Assembly (NCBI RefSeq): GCF_000012965.1
Contig: NC_007575.1
Location: forward strand, 2,137,562 to 2,201,561
Origin: Sulfurimonas denitrificans DSM 1251
GTDB lineage: Bacteria; Campylobacterota; Campylobacteria; Campylobacterales; Sulfurimonadaceae
Direction: 5' to 3'
Length of the DNA: 64,000 nt
Part shown: piece by piece, positions 21,621-30,241 of the stretch
How the letters are laid out: the number at the start of each line of letters is the position of its first letter
Numbering within the stretch: the stretch's first letter is position 1
Translations under genes and position numbers: made by a program
The notes under the pieces: generated by a model
What the model was told of the DNA's origin: nothing
The model's input: only the letters and a program-made list of their open reading frames with translations
Databases searched by the model: none

Positions 21621-23089
21621 TGCAAAGTGCATTTTCATCCCTTGATTGGTTTGTTTTTGGCTTATATTTTTTAATTTTAGCTCTTAGCTCTTTTGTTTTA
21701 GGCAAAACCAAAATAAGCTCTTCAAGAGAGTTTTTTCTCTCTCCAAAAGCAGTTCCAATGTATGCCGTAGCACTTTCTGTCCTTGCTACTTCACAATCAG
21801 CCGCAACATTTTTGGGCGTGCCTGAGCTCTCTTATAATGGCAATTTTACCTTTATTGGGTTTTACTTCTCAGCTCTTTTAGCAGTAATTTTTATAGCTTA
21901 TGTTCTTATCCCAAAATATTATGAGATGCGCGCACTCACAGTTTACGAACTCCTAGAGTCAAGATATGGTAAAAGTGCAAAACAGCAAGCTGGTGTTATG
22001 TTTTTGATAGGGCGAATACTTGCTAGCGGAGCAAGGCTTTACATTGGTGCTTTAGCTATCTCTATGATTTTATTTAGCGATATCCTTTTTCTACATGTAG
22101 CAATTTCGATTGTCATTTTGATGCTTGGAGCGCTTAGCTATACCTACTTTGGAGGTGTCCGTTCAGTTATCTTAAGTGATGTAATTCAATCATTCGTTTA
22201 CATAAGTGCAGGAGTTGGAGTTGCAATTTATCTCTATCTCTCGTTAGAAAACATTGAAATATTTAAAACACTTAGCGAGGCTGGAAAATTAAAGTTTTTA
22301 GATACATCACTTGATGGAAATTTTAACATTGTTGCACTTCTTAGCGGATGGCTTCTTTTAAATATTGCAGCTTTTGGACTTGATCAAGATATGACACAAA
22401 GGGTCCTTACATGTAAGAGCAAGGATGAAGCAGCAAAGGCGCTTATCATCTCAATACTCCTTACCATTCCCGTTGTACTTCTATTTCTAACTATCGGCGC
22501 ATTTCTTTATCTTTTTTATATGCAAAGCAGTGTAACTCAGAGTTTTGATGGCGAAAATATTACAATTTTTATGTACTATATATTAAATGAGATGCCAGAT
22601 GGGCTTAGAGGCTTGGTTACAGTTGGAGCAATTGCCGCAGCACTCTCAAGTGCAAATTCAGTTTTAGGCGCTATGGCATCTGTTGGTATTGAAGATTTAT
22701 ACAGACCTTGGAAATTAGTGCGTGGTGAAGTAGATGAGGAGCATTTTATAAAAGCTTCAAGAGTAGCTGTGCTTATTTTTGCACTTCTTTTATCATTGAT
22801 GGCGATGATTAGTTACTTTTGGCAACGCTATAGTGACCTCTCGCTTATTAGCTTCGCACTTGGGGTTATGTCATTTGCTTACACTGGTCTTTTGGGTGTA
22901 TATTTCTCTGCAATTTTTACTTCACGTGGAAACAGAACAACTGTTCTCTTTGCTCTAATCGGCGGTTTTTTAACTGTTTTAGCGCTTCAACCATATATCT
23001 TTGGCGTAACAATAGGCTTTGCCTCTATGATGGTTATAGGTACTCTTGTCTCTTTTTTAATTATGCAACTTGGAGTTAGTCGTGAGTGA
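21620..23089 (+). CDS. Sodium:solute symporter, putative muropeptide-sugar importer
   Basis: 489 aa with about 13 transmembrane helices. SSS-family features include LATSQSAATFLGVPELSYNG in TM2, GARLYIGALAISM, YTYFGGVRSVILSDVIQSFV and the RGLVTVGAIAAALSSANSVL segment, the usual SSS cation and substrate region. Nothing in the sequence fixes the substrate. Its position between nagZ and anmK, both overlapping it, suggests uptake of anhydro-MurNAc or GlcNAc released by periplasmic NagZ, replacing the AmpG route. That is an inference from context. Confidence 0.8.
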   Translation: MQSAFSSLDWFVFGLYFLILALSSFVLGKTKISSSREFFLSPKAVPMYAVALSVLATSQSAATFLGVPELSYNGNFTFIGFYFSALLAVIFIAYVLIPKYYEMRALTVYELLESRYGKSAKQQAGVMFLIGRILASGARLYIGALAISMILFSDILFLHVAISIVILMLGALSYTYFGGVRSVILSDVIQSFVYISAGVGVAIYLYLSLENIEIFKTLSEAGKLKFLDTSLDGNFNIVALLSGWLLLNIAAFGLDQDMTQRVLTCKSKDEAAKALIISILLTIPVVLLFLTIGAFLYLFYMQSSVTQSFDGENITIFMYYILNEMPDGLRGLVTVGAIAAALSSANSVLGAMASVGIEDLYRPWKLVRGEVDEEHFIKASRVAVLIFALLLSLMAMISYFWQRYSDLSLISFALGVMSFAYTGLLGVYFSAIFTSRGNRTTVLFALIGGFLTVLALQPYIFGVTIGFASMMVIGTLVSFLIMQLGVSRE

Positions 23090-24188
23090 GTTTTATATAG
23101 GTGTTATGTCTGGGACTAGTCTTGATGGAATCGATTTAGCTCTTTGTGAGATAGAAGATGATGCTTTTGAGCTTCTTTTATGCGCTTCTTACCCTTTTGA
23201 TGCAGAGTTAAAGAGCGATATTTTAAATGCTATAAATGCGCAAACAACGCTTAAAAACATTGGCGAAATAGATATTCGTTTAGGCAAAATGTATGCTGAT
23301 GCGTTAGAGAAATTTATTGAAGAAAATAGCCTTAAGAGAGTTAAAATAAGAGCTATCGGTCTGCATGGGCAAACACTTTGGCATGAGCCAGAGAGCCAAA
23401 ATCCTTTCTCCATGCAGTTAGGAAATGCCAACATACTAACAGCTAGGCTTGGCATCTGCGTAGTGAGTGATTTTAGGCAAAAAGATATAGCTCTTGGAGG
23501 TCAAGGGGCACCATTTACTCCCGCTTTTCATGAATTTTTATTCTCTAAATTAAGTGGGAATGTAGCTGTTTTAAATATTGGTGGAATGGCGAACATTACG
23601 CTTCTTAGAGAGATGCTTAGCGGTTATGATACTGGATGCGGAAATGTACTTATGGATTACTGGATTTCTAAATATAACGGCTCCCCATACGACAAAGATG
23701 GAGAGTGGGCAAAATCAGGAACTCCAAACAGAGAACTCTTAAGAGAGTTTTTAAAGGAGCCTTACTTTTTAAAGAGTCCCCCAAAGAGTACTGGGCGTGA
23801 GCTTTTTGGCGAAAAATGGCTGAAAAAACAGTTGAGTGAATTTGCTAAAAAAAATCAAAACTGCTCATACTTAAAAGCAAGAGATATTCAAGCTACACTC
23901 CTTGAGTTGAGTGTTCAAAGTATTGCAAATGAGATAAAAAAAAGTGATACAACTCTGCTAATAGTCTGCGGTGGAGGTATAAACAACCGCTATCTTATGG
24001 AACGCTTGCAAGAGGAGCTAGGAGATATAAAGATAGCTTCAAGTGACGAATATGGCGTAAGTAGCGAATTTATGGAGGCTATGGCATTTGCTTGGCTCGC
24101 ACATGAGAGAATCCATAAAAAATGTGTTAAAATTTCATCTGTTAGCGGAGCGTTAAGAGACTCAATTTTAGGTGCTATTTATGAATAA
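23082..24188 (+). CDS. anmK: Anhydro-N-acetylmuramic acid kinase
   Basis: 368 aa. The N-terminal phosphate loop is GVMSGTSLDGIDLALCE and the catalytic Asp region GQGAPFTPAFHEFLF; the ATP-binding part has NIGGMANIT, DTGCGNVLMDYW and CGGGINN. AnmK opens the 1,6-anhydro ring while phosphorylating, giving MurNAc-6-phosphate. I prefer the GTG at 23082 (TTGGAG upstream, SSS stop overlapped by 8 bases) over a TTG at 23070. It overlaps amgK by 8 bases. Confidence 0.93.
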   Translation: MSEFYIGVMSGTSLDGIDLALCEIEDDAFELLLCASYPFDAELKSDILNAINAQTTLKNIGEIDIRLGKMYADALEKFIEENSLKRVKIRAIGLHGQTLWHEPESQNPFSMQLGNANILTARLGICVVSDFRQKDIALGGQGAPFTPAFHEFLFSKLSGNVAVLNIGGMANITLLREMLSGYDTGCGNVLMDYWISKYNGSPYDKDGEWAKSGTPNRELLREFLKEPYFLKSPPKSTGRELFGEKWLKKQLSEFAKKNQNCSYLKARDIQATLLELSVQSIANEIKKSDTTLLIVCGGGINNRYLMERLQEELGDIKIASSDEYGVSSEFMEAMAFAWLAHERIHKKCVKISSVSGALRDSILGAIYE

Positions 24189-25119
24189 ATTACAAGAGTG
24201 GTTAGGTGAAACGTCGTTTAAAAACTACACTATTGAGAGTGCATTGGCTGATGCCAGTTTTAGAAAATATTATCGGCTCAGAAATGGGGACAAAACAGCC
24301 ATTTTGATGGACTCTTCTTCAGAGAAAAACTCTCTTAAATCTTTTATACATGTAACAACAAAACTGATAAATGCTGATGTTTGTGCACCAAAGATTTTTG
24401 AACAAAACCAAGAAGATGGCTTTCTAATCTTAGAAGATTTTGGAACAACACACTACTTAGATATTTTAAATAATCAAAATTATAAAGCATTCTACACAAA
24501 AGCAATCAATACAATTTTAAAGATGCAAAAAGCTGATACCTCATCACTTCCTCTTTATGATAAAGATTTCCTTCATTTTGAGATGGATTTGATGCAGGAG
24601 TGGTATTTGGAAAAACTCCTAAAATTAAAAATAGGTGAATCTCAAATAAAACTTCTCAAAAAAACCCTAGACTCTATAAGCAGTGTTGTCTTAGAGCAAC
24701 CTCAAGGAGTTTTTGTACATCGTGATTTTCACTCTAGAAACATTATGCTAAAGAGCGATAAAAAAATCGGAATCATAGATTATCAAGACGCTATGAGTGG
24801 CGCTGTTACTTATGACTTAGCATCTCTGCTCAAAGATTGTTATGTTGCTTATGATAGAAAAGAGATAAAAAAGCTAGCCTTAGAGTTTCGTGATAAAAAA
24901 GGTATTAAAGTAGATGATGAGACTTTTATAAAGTGGTTTGATTTTATGGGAATGCAGCGACATATAAAAGTACTTGGAGTCTTCTCACGTCTTAGTATTC
25001 GTGATAAGAAAAATGGCTATTTAAAAAATATACCACTGACTCTAAAGTACCTCATCGATACAGCACAGAGGTATGAGCAGACAAAAGAGTTTGCTTCATT
25101 TTTAAACTCTCTTAAATGA
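24181..25119 (+). CDS. amgK: MurNAc/GlcNAc anomeric kinase AmgK
   Basis: 312 aa aminoglycoside-phosphotransferase-fold kinase. ADASFRKYYRL near the start is the AmgK version of the glycine-loop region. The Brenner motif is FVHRDFHSRNIML and the metal site IGIIDYQDA. AmgK phosphorylates free MurNAc (or GlcNAc) at C1. Its downstream partner MurU overlaps it as ATGA. ATG at 24181 is preferred over a GTG nine bases earlier. It needs MurNAc, so a MurNAc-6P phosphatase (MupP) must exist; none is obvious in the window. Confidence 0.87.
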   Translation: MNKLQEWLGETSFKNYTIESALADASFRKYYRLRNGDKTAILMDSSSEKNSLKSFIHVTTKLINADVCAPKIFEQNQEDGFLILEDFGTTHYLDILNNQNYKAFYTKAINTILKMQKADTSSLPLYDKDFLHFEMDLMQEWYLEKLLKLKIGESQIKLLKKTLDSISSVVLEQPQGVFVHRDFHSRNIMLKSDKKIGIIDYQDAMSGAVTYDLASLLKDCYVAYDRKEIKKLALEFRDKKGIKVDDETFIKWFDFMGMQRHIKVLGVFSRLSIRDKKNGYLKNIPLTLKYLIDTAQRYEQTKEFASFLNSLK

Positions 25120-25778
25120 AAGCGATGATTTTAGCTGCAGGACGTGGCGAGAGAATGCGTCCTCTTACAGATAAAATACCAAAACCACTCATTGAAATTC
25201 ACTCTAAAGCACTTATAGTTTGGCATATAGAAAAGCTCTCCTATCTTGGGTTTAGTGAGATTGTTATAAACATAGCATATCTTGGAGATAAAATCATCTC
25301 ATTTTTAGGAGATGGCTCTAAATGGGGAGTTAGTCTGCTCTACTCTGATGAGAGAGAAAGCGGAACACTTGAGAGCGCTGGTGGAATCATAAAAGCACTA
25401 CCTTTGCTGGGAAATGACACTTTTTTAGTTGTAAATGGTGATATTTGGTCTGATTATGAATTTGAGAGCGATTTTGATTTAGGAGATGATTTAGCACATC
25501 TTATCTTAGTCCCAAACCCGCAACATAACCATCTTGGAGATTTTGGGCTTGATAAAAATAGAGCCTCAAATAATGCAAATATAAAATATACTTTCTCTGG
25601 CATAGGATATTACAGTCCGAAACTCTTTAACACTCTTGAGCTAGCAAAACTCCCTTTAGCACCTATTCTTCGCCAAAATATTGATAAAAACAGGGTAAGT
25701 GCCTCTTTGTATGAGGGGAAATGGCATGATATAGGTACGCCACAAAGATTACATACTGCAGAGACTACTTCTGTATAA
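25116..25778 (+). CDS. murU: MurNAc-1-phosphate uridylyltransferase MurU
   Basis: 220 aa nucleotidyltransferase: AMILAAGRGERMRPLTDKIP is the NTP-binding signature, VVNGDIWSDY the metal-binding Asp, and LVPNPQHNHLGDFGL the MurU-like substrate block. The end KWHDIGTPQRL is normal. MurU makes UDP-MurNAc, by-passing MurA/MurB and hence the fosfomycin-sensitive step. The AmgK overlap supports MurU over a general sugar-phosphate uridylyltransferase. The converging 48-aa ORF overlaps its 3' end. Confidence 0.86.
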   Translation: MKAMILAAGRGERMRPLTDKIPKPLIEIHSKALIVWHIEKLSYLGFSEIVINIAYLGDKIISFLGDGSKWGVSLLYSDERESGTLESAGGIIKALPLLGNDTFLVVNGDIWSDYEFESDFDLGDDLAHLILVPNPQHNHLGDFGLDKNRASNNANIKYTFSGIGYYSPKLFNTLELAKLPLAPILRQNIDKNRVSASLYEGKWHDIGTPQRLHTAETTSV

Positions 25779-25911
25779 ACTGTCCGCACCCTTTTACTTC
25801 AGTGCCTTTGAATGTTTTATATTCTTTGTTACCATCTAAATAGGATTGAAATCTAGCGCACTCCTTGCTTTTTAGACATATCTCGTTGTTACAAGCTTTA
25901 TCTACTTCCAT
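25765..25911 (-). CDS. Small Cys-rich protein (48 aa)
   Basis: An ORF lies on the minus strand between murU and mltB. It starts at ATG 25911 behind an excellent Shine-Dalgarno (CAGGAGTAGAG) and stops at TAG 25765-25767, overlapping the murU 3' end by 14 bases. The protein begins MEVDKACNNEIC and has Cys at 7, 12 and 18 and a fourth in the KGCGQF end, with the pattern C-x4-C-x5-C. There is no signal peptide. It could bind a metal. I do not recognise the family; the ribosome site and filled gap argue that it is real. Confidence 0.6.
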   Translation of the reverse strand: MEVDKACNNEICLKSKECARFQSYLDGNKEYKTFKGTEVKGCGQFIQK

Positions 25912-25983
25912 CTCTACTCCTGCGTTTTGTTTTTTAAAGTCCGCTATTATACTAAAAGTAAAAAAAACAGAGGTTTATATTTC

Positions 25984-26970
25984 ATGAGAAAACTATTTTT
26001 TATCCTTATACTTCCCTTTCTTCTTCTTGCAAAGAGTGATAACTGTACATTTAAAAACAGTGATTATGAAGATATTTGCAAAAAAGCTGTAAATAACGGT
26101 GTGTCTTATGAGTATGCAAATAATTTTCTACTCTCATACTTTAAAACAAAAAAATTTGATGAAGTAAGCTACAAATACTTACAACCACAATACATTGCAC
26201 AACATAAAAAAAATGAGAAAAAGGCAAATAATACACTTGTAAAATATGTCTCTGAAATGGTTGTGCATCTAAGAGAGTATAAGGAAGTGTATGATTTTGT
26301 AGAAAAAGAGTATGGGGTAAACCGCGAAATAATTACTGCTATTTTAATCAAAGAGACAAGACTTGGAAAAATCAAACCCTCTCATGACGCTTTTATCGTC
26401 TTTAACACTTTAGTTTTAAGAGTAAAGCCAAATTCACAAAGAGAAAAATGGCTCTTAGAGATGGGAAAAACAAACATGATATCTATTATTATTCACTGCT
26501 ATAAAAGAGGCGTTGCACCCCTAGAGTGCAATCTTCCAAGCTCTTATGCTGGAGCTATTGGGATTCCACAATTTATGCCAAATAGTTTTGTCTATGCAAA
26601 AGGGTATAAAACAGAGATTGGGGATTTGACAAAAATGGAGGATTCTATCGTATCTGTTGCAAATTTTTTAAATCAAAAAGCAGAGTTTACGTCTCTCTTA
26701 GATTGGAATAAAGTTCCAGACATAGTTTCAATAGAGTCTAAATGGTACGATTTTGAGTTTGAAAATAGTGATGCCTCATTTGTATATGCAAGCAATAAGA
26801 AAGGGGATAAGCTCTACAAATGTTTTACATGTGATAATGAAGAGCTTGACTACTTAAGAGATTACACAAAAAAAATCATGAGCTACAACAACTCATCAAA
26901 TTATGCCATCGGGGTAATGCGTTTAGCTTATGAAGCACAGCGAGAGCTACTGCTTAGTAAAAACCAATAG
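25984..26970 (+). CDS. MltB-family lytic transglycosylase
   Basis: 328 aa. The signal peptide starts at the ATG at 25984 (MRKLFFILILPFLLLAKS); the longer reading from 25927 adds a charged leader and is unlikely. The SLT_2/MltB fold is shown by NREIITAILIKETRLGKIKP with the catalytic Glu, then SSYAGAIGIPQFMPNSF and the final MRLAYEAQRELL. These enzymes cut glycan strands to 1,6-anhydro-MurNAc products, the substrate stream of the upstream recycling genes. It lacks a lipobox and has Cys at FTCDNEE. Confidence 0.87.
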   Translation: MRKLFFILILPFLLLAKSDNCTFKNSDYEDICKKAVNNGVSYEYANNFLLSYFKTKKFDEVSYKYLQPQYIAQHKKNEKKANNTLVKYVSEMVVHLREYKEVYDFVEKEYGVNREIITAILIKETRLGKIKPSHDAFIVFNTLVLRVKPNSQREKWLLEMGKTNMISIIIHCYKRGVAPLECNLPSSYAGAIGIPQFMPNSFVYAKGYKTEIGDLTKMEDSIVSVANFLNQKAEFTSLLDWNKVPDIVSIESKWYDFEFENSDASFVYASNKKGDKLYKCFTCDNEELDYLRDYTKKIMSYNNSSNYAIGVMRLAYEAQRELLLSKNQ

Positions 26971-26983
26971 CTCTTAGTGGTGG

Positions 26984-27226
26984 TTACTTTTTCTTAAGAA
27001 AAATTCTACACCAACCCTCTGGGCTAACTACCCCCTCGACCATCTTACACTCGCTACTCTCTGCAAGGAAATAGACACAATCGACACATTTCTTTCCATC
27101 TAGTGGCGTATCTTGATACTTAAATGTCGCTTTTGGCACTTTTGCATAAAGAGGGGTTGTACTCCATGTTACTAAACCCAGCATTGCCATGTACTTTAAA
27201 AAAACTCTTCGTGATGAAACTTTCAT
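26984..27226 (-). CDS. High-potential iron-sulfur protein (HiPIP)
   Basis: 80 aa. A Tat signal (SSRRVFLKYMAM) is followed by a mature part of about 50 residues with four cluster Cys in C-V-D-C-VYF, ESSEC and PEGWC, the HiPIP pattern for one [4Fe-4S]. HiPIPs carry electrons in the periplasm between respiratory complexes or sulfur enzymes. GGAGAG precedes the ATG. It stands 88 bases after the mutarotase gene on the same strand and may share its transcript. Confidence 0.88.
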   Translation of the reverse strand: MKVSSRRVFLKYMAMLGLVTWSTTPLYAKVPKATFKYQDTPLDGKKCVDCVYFLAESSECKMVEGVVSPEGWCRIFLKKK

Positions 27227-27314
27227 AACACTCTCCTTTGTAAAGCAATTAAAACTAAAAGATAATATTCCTATTGCTCTTAAGAAATAATAATTTTTTA
27301 TATTTAGCTAAATG

Positions 27315-28151
27315 CTAAAAGATTTGCACAATCAGTGTATGAGATTGTTTTGGCTCTATAACTCTGGCATCATCAAATGCATTTGCGGACTCTATACAAA
27401 CAAAATATTTGTAAGCGTCCTCTTTCATAGCGCTCATCCTTAAGGTTTTTTCTATCCATGGATTCCAGATAACAGCAGAAGATGAGTTTTTGTTTTTTAT
27501 ATTTATCTCTCTATTTTTATCTCTTAACACTATCTTTTCATCAATCTCTTGATAAACTCTATCGACCTCTTCTTCAAAATAGATATTGCCTCCTTGAACC
27601 TCTTTTTGCCACGAGAGCGCATCAAGGTATGGTTTTTTATCTAAGCCACTTATAGTAACTTCAGAGATATGTGAAACACTGAAGTATGTGTGAAGAGCTT
27701 GAGATATTTTAAAAGCCTTATCATCCAAGTTTGTAGTTTTTAACTCCATCTTTAACTCTTTGGAAATTGTGATTTGAAGCTCTAAGAGAAACTTATAGTT
27801 CCAAATTTTGAGTGTTTGTTCACTGTTAGTTAGTCTAAAGAGAAGAGTAGTTTTACTCTCATTTACCTCATTAGCACCTACAAACTCCCACATACTAGTT
27901 CTTGCAAAACCATGTTGTGGTAAATTTTTATCCTCATTAAATCCAAACCATGGCCAACACACAGGAACACCACCGCGAATTGCCCGACCTTGTTCAAAAT
28001 CGCTAATTTCGCTAAGCCATAAAATAGCCTCTTCTCCAACTCTTTGATACTCAAAGATATGTGCACCTTGAAGTGCTATTTTTGCTTTTGCAGAGCTGTT
28101 TTGAATCTCTATGTACTCAAACCCGTTTGGGAACTCTCTAACTCTTATCAC
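27315..28151 (-). CDS. D-hexose-6-phosphate mutarotase (YeaD-like aldose 1-epimerase)
   Basis: About 278 aa. The family block ILWLSEISDF, RGGVPVCWPWFG and LPQHGFARTSMWEF is clear, with catalytic His in HGFAR and a Glu in the C-terminal half (CIESANAFDD). It interconverts anomers of glucose-6-phosphate or related sugars. I prefer a GTG at 28151 (14-base overlap with the permease gene) because the ATG at 28208 has no ribosome site and would overlap by 71 bases. Third gene of a HAD, permease, mutarotase operon. Confidence 0.82.
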   Translation of the reverse strand: MIRVREFPNGFEYIEIQNSSAKAKIALQGAHIFEYQRVGEEAILWLSEISDFEQGRAIRGGVPVCWPWFGFNEDKNLPQHGFARTSMWEFVGANEVNESKTTLLFRLTNSEQTLKIWNYKFLLELQITISKELKMELKTTNLDDKAFKISQALHTYFSVSHISEVTISGLDKKPYLDALSWQKEVQGGNIYFEEEVDRVYQEIDEKIVLRDKNREINIKNKNSSSAVIWNPWIEKTLRMSAMKEDAYKYFVCIESANAFDDARVIEPKQSHTLIVQIF

Positions 28152-29418
28152 TGTTTTTCCAAGATGAAATTTTGTGCCCTGCGACAGCGTAATAAAGTAT
28201 AAAGGCATAAGAGACTATGCCAAGGAGATATGCTGTTTGCATGCTTGAGACCAGCTGAGCAATTTTGCCAAAAAGAAGCGGAAGAAGCGCTCCTCCCGCT
28301 ATTGACATAATAAGCAGTGCGCTCCCTTTTGGGGTATGTTTGCCAAGCCCATTAAGCGCTAATGGCCAGATACTCGGCCATACGAGAGCATTTGCAAAAC
28401 CTAAAAGTGCAACAAATGTTATAGTATCTGGAAGAGTTCTAACACCACTCCATCCCCATAAAATCTCAGATAAGAGATGAGAGGTTGATAAGGAAAATAC
28501 AACACCGAGTAAAAACAAAATACCAAAGAGTGCAGAGCCTATAAGTGCGTTTTTTTGTGAGAGATATCTAGGTATAAAAACAATTCCAGCTATATATCCA
28601 AGCACCATAAAAAACATGGTAAAAGAGGTAAGAGTGCTATAACTCTCAACTCCAATACTTTGCGCATAAAGAGCTATTGTATCTCCCGCAATGACTTCTA
28701 TGCCGACATAAAAAAAGAGGGCAATTGCGCCTAAGATAAGGCGTGGAAATTCAAATATAGAGCTTTTTTCACTATTTGATTTATCATCTTTTATTGTGAG
28801 ACTCTCTAGTGATGAGAACTTGATAAGAACGATAAGCGCTACCAATATAAGCGCCATAACAATATATGGAACTATAAGTTTTTGAGCAAGTATCTCCCTT
28901 GAGGCTTCGCTCATCACATCTTGTTCACCAACATCCAAAAAGAGCAAAGCGCTAAATACGATAGGTGCCAAAACTCCAGCACCTTTGTTTATGATTCCCA
29001 TTATGCTTATTCGCATAGCCGCACTCTCTACTGGACCCAGATAAACGATATATGGATTTGAAGCGCTTTGAAGGATTGTAAGTCCTGTTCCTAATGTAAA
29101 GAGTGCAATCAAGAAGATAATAAACTCAGCACTTTGTGCTGCTGGTATAAAAAGAAGTGCGCCGATAGCCATCACTCCAAGTCCTAAAGCCATACCATCT
29201 TTGTAGCCAGTTTTTTCCAAAACATACGCCATAGGAAGAGCCATAACAGTATATGAGATATAAAAAGCAAAGGTTACAAACAGTGCTTCAAACTCATTGA
29301 GCTCACATACTATTTTTAAAAATGGGATTAAAGAGCCATTTAACCATGTTACAAAACCAAAGATAAAGAAGAGAGTGCCCATGATAAACATAGGAATGAA
29401 TGAACTTTTAGCGGGCAT
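28138..29418 (-). CDS. MFS sugar permease, FucP/GluP family
   Basis: 426 aa, 12 hydrophobic helices. The start MFIMGTLFFIFGFVTWLNGS and the segment FTLGTGLTILQSASNPYIVY followed by GPVESAAMRISIMGI are characteristic of the fucose/glucose-galactose:H+ symporters. The exact sugar is not readable. It overlaps the HAD gene by 11 bases and feeds the mutarotase, so a hexose uptake unit is likely in what is otherwise an autotroph-looking gene set. Confidence 0.85.
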   Translation of the reverse strand: MPAKSSFIPMFIMGTLFFIFGFVTWLNGSLIPFLKIVCELNEFEALFVTFAFYISYTVMALPMAYVLEKTGYKDGMALGLGVMAIGALLFIPAAQSAEFIIFLIALFTLGTGLTILQSASNPYIVYLGPVESAAMRISIMGIINKGAGVLAPIVFSALLFLDVGEQDVMSEASREILAQKLIVPYIVMALILVALIVLIKFSSLESLTIKDDKSNSEKSSIFEFPRLILGAIALFFYVGIEVIAGDTIALYAQSIGVESYSTLTSFTMFFMVLGYIAGIVFIPRYLSQKNALIGSALFGILFLLGVVFSLSTSHLLSEILWGWSGVRTLPDTITFVALLGFANALVWPSIWPLALNGLGKHTPKGSALLIMSIAGGALLPLLFGKIAQLVSSMQTAYLLGIVSYAFILYYAVAGHKISSWKNSDKS

Positions 29419-30238
29419 TTTTTAGGCTATCAAGATAGTGCGCAACAGCGTCTTCATCATTTGTGTGTTCTAGCACAATCTTTGCTAATTTTTTTACACC
29501 ATCTTGTGCATTTGCGACTGCAACAGAAGTTCCAGCTATCTCAAACATTCCTATATCGTTAAAATTATCACCAAAAACTGTTAATTTATTTAAGTCAAAA
29601 CCTAGATGTTGGCTCACACTTCTTATCCCATGAGACTTATCTGCATCTTTATGTAAGAGAGTTAAAAAATAGCACCCAACATAGGCTTCTGGAGCCAGTA
29701 TGTACTTAAACATATTGCCAAAGGTTGCTTCTAAATGTTTTGCTAACTCTCTAAGAAGTACCTCTTCTCCAAAATAGACGATTTTAAAGTTATCATCCAT
29801 CGTTCTGATATCTCTGCACTCTACTAAGTTATCATCGCCTTTATATCTTGATAGTACACTCTTTTGATGCTCATTTAGAATGCTTGAGTATAAAAATGCT
29901 TCATTTAAATTTTTATCTCTAAGTGAGAGAACAAAAGGGTATATCCCAAACTTTGCACCCTCATCTATGATGGCATCTCCTGCGTCTTTTGCTATAAATT
30001 TTGAATCTATTATTTTTTTATCTACAGTTGCAATTAGTGCGCCATCAAGGAGTATCATCGGAGCATTTATCTCTACATCACGTAAAAACTGTACTGTTTT
30101 TTTATATGTTCTAGCCGTTGCTATGGTTGCGATAGAGCCTTGCGCCATATCGTTCCATCTACTTTTTGTAAAATCACTTATAGACAAATCAGTTCGTAAA
30201 AAAGTGTGGTCCAAATCTGTAATATATATATTTTTCAT
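29408..30238 (-). CDS. Cof-type HAD hydrolase, probable sugar phosphatase
   Basis: 276 aa. HAD motif I TDLDHTFL (Asp8, Asp10), motif II ATART, a C2B-type cap of about 100 residues, and motif IV FGDNFNDIGMF followed by AVANA. Cof-type members dephosphorylate sugar phosphates or nucleotides. It heads the hexose operon. It could in principle supply the missing MurNAc-6P phosphatase activity, but the cap type differs from MupP, so I do not propose it. Confidence 0.8.
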   Translation of the reverse strand: MKNIYITDLDHTFLRTDLSISDFTKSRWNDMAQGSIATIATARTYKKTVQFLRDVEINAPMILLDGALIATVDKKIIDSKFIAKDAGDAIIDEGAKFGIYPFVLSLRDKNLNEAFLYSSILNEHQKSVLSRYKGDDNLVECRDIRTMDDNFKIVYFGEEVLLRELAKHLEATFGNMFKYILAPEAYVGCYFLTLLHKDADKSHGIRSVSQHLGFDLNKLTVFGDNFNDIGMFEIAGTSVAVANAQDGVKKLAKIVLEHTNDEDAVAHYLDSLKNAR

Positions 30239-30241
30239 ATT

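Noticed and set aside
29408..30238. HAD hydrolase as the missing MurNAc-6-phosphate phosphatase
   Set aside because: It has a Cof-type cap, is on the opposite strand and belongs to a separate sugar operon; there is no positive evidence for MupP function.
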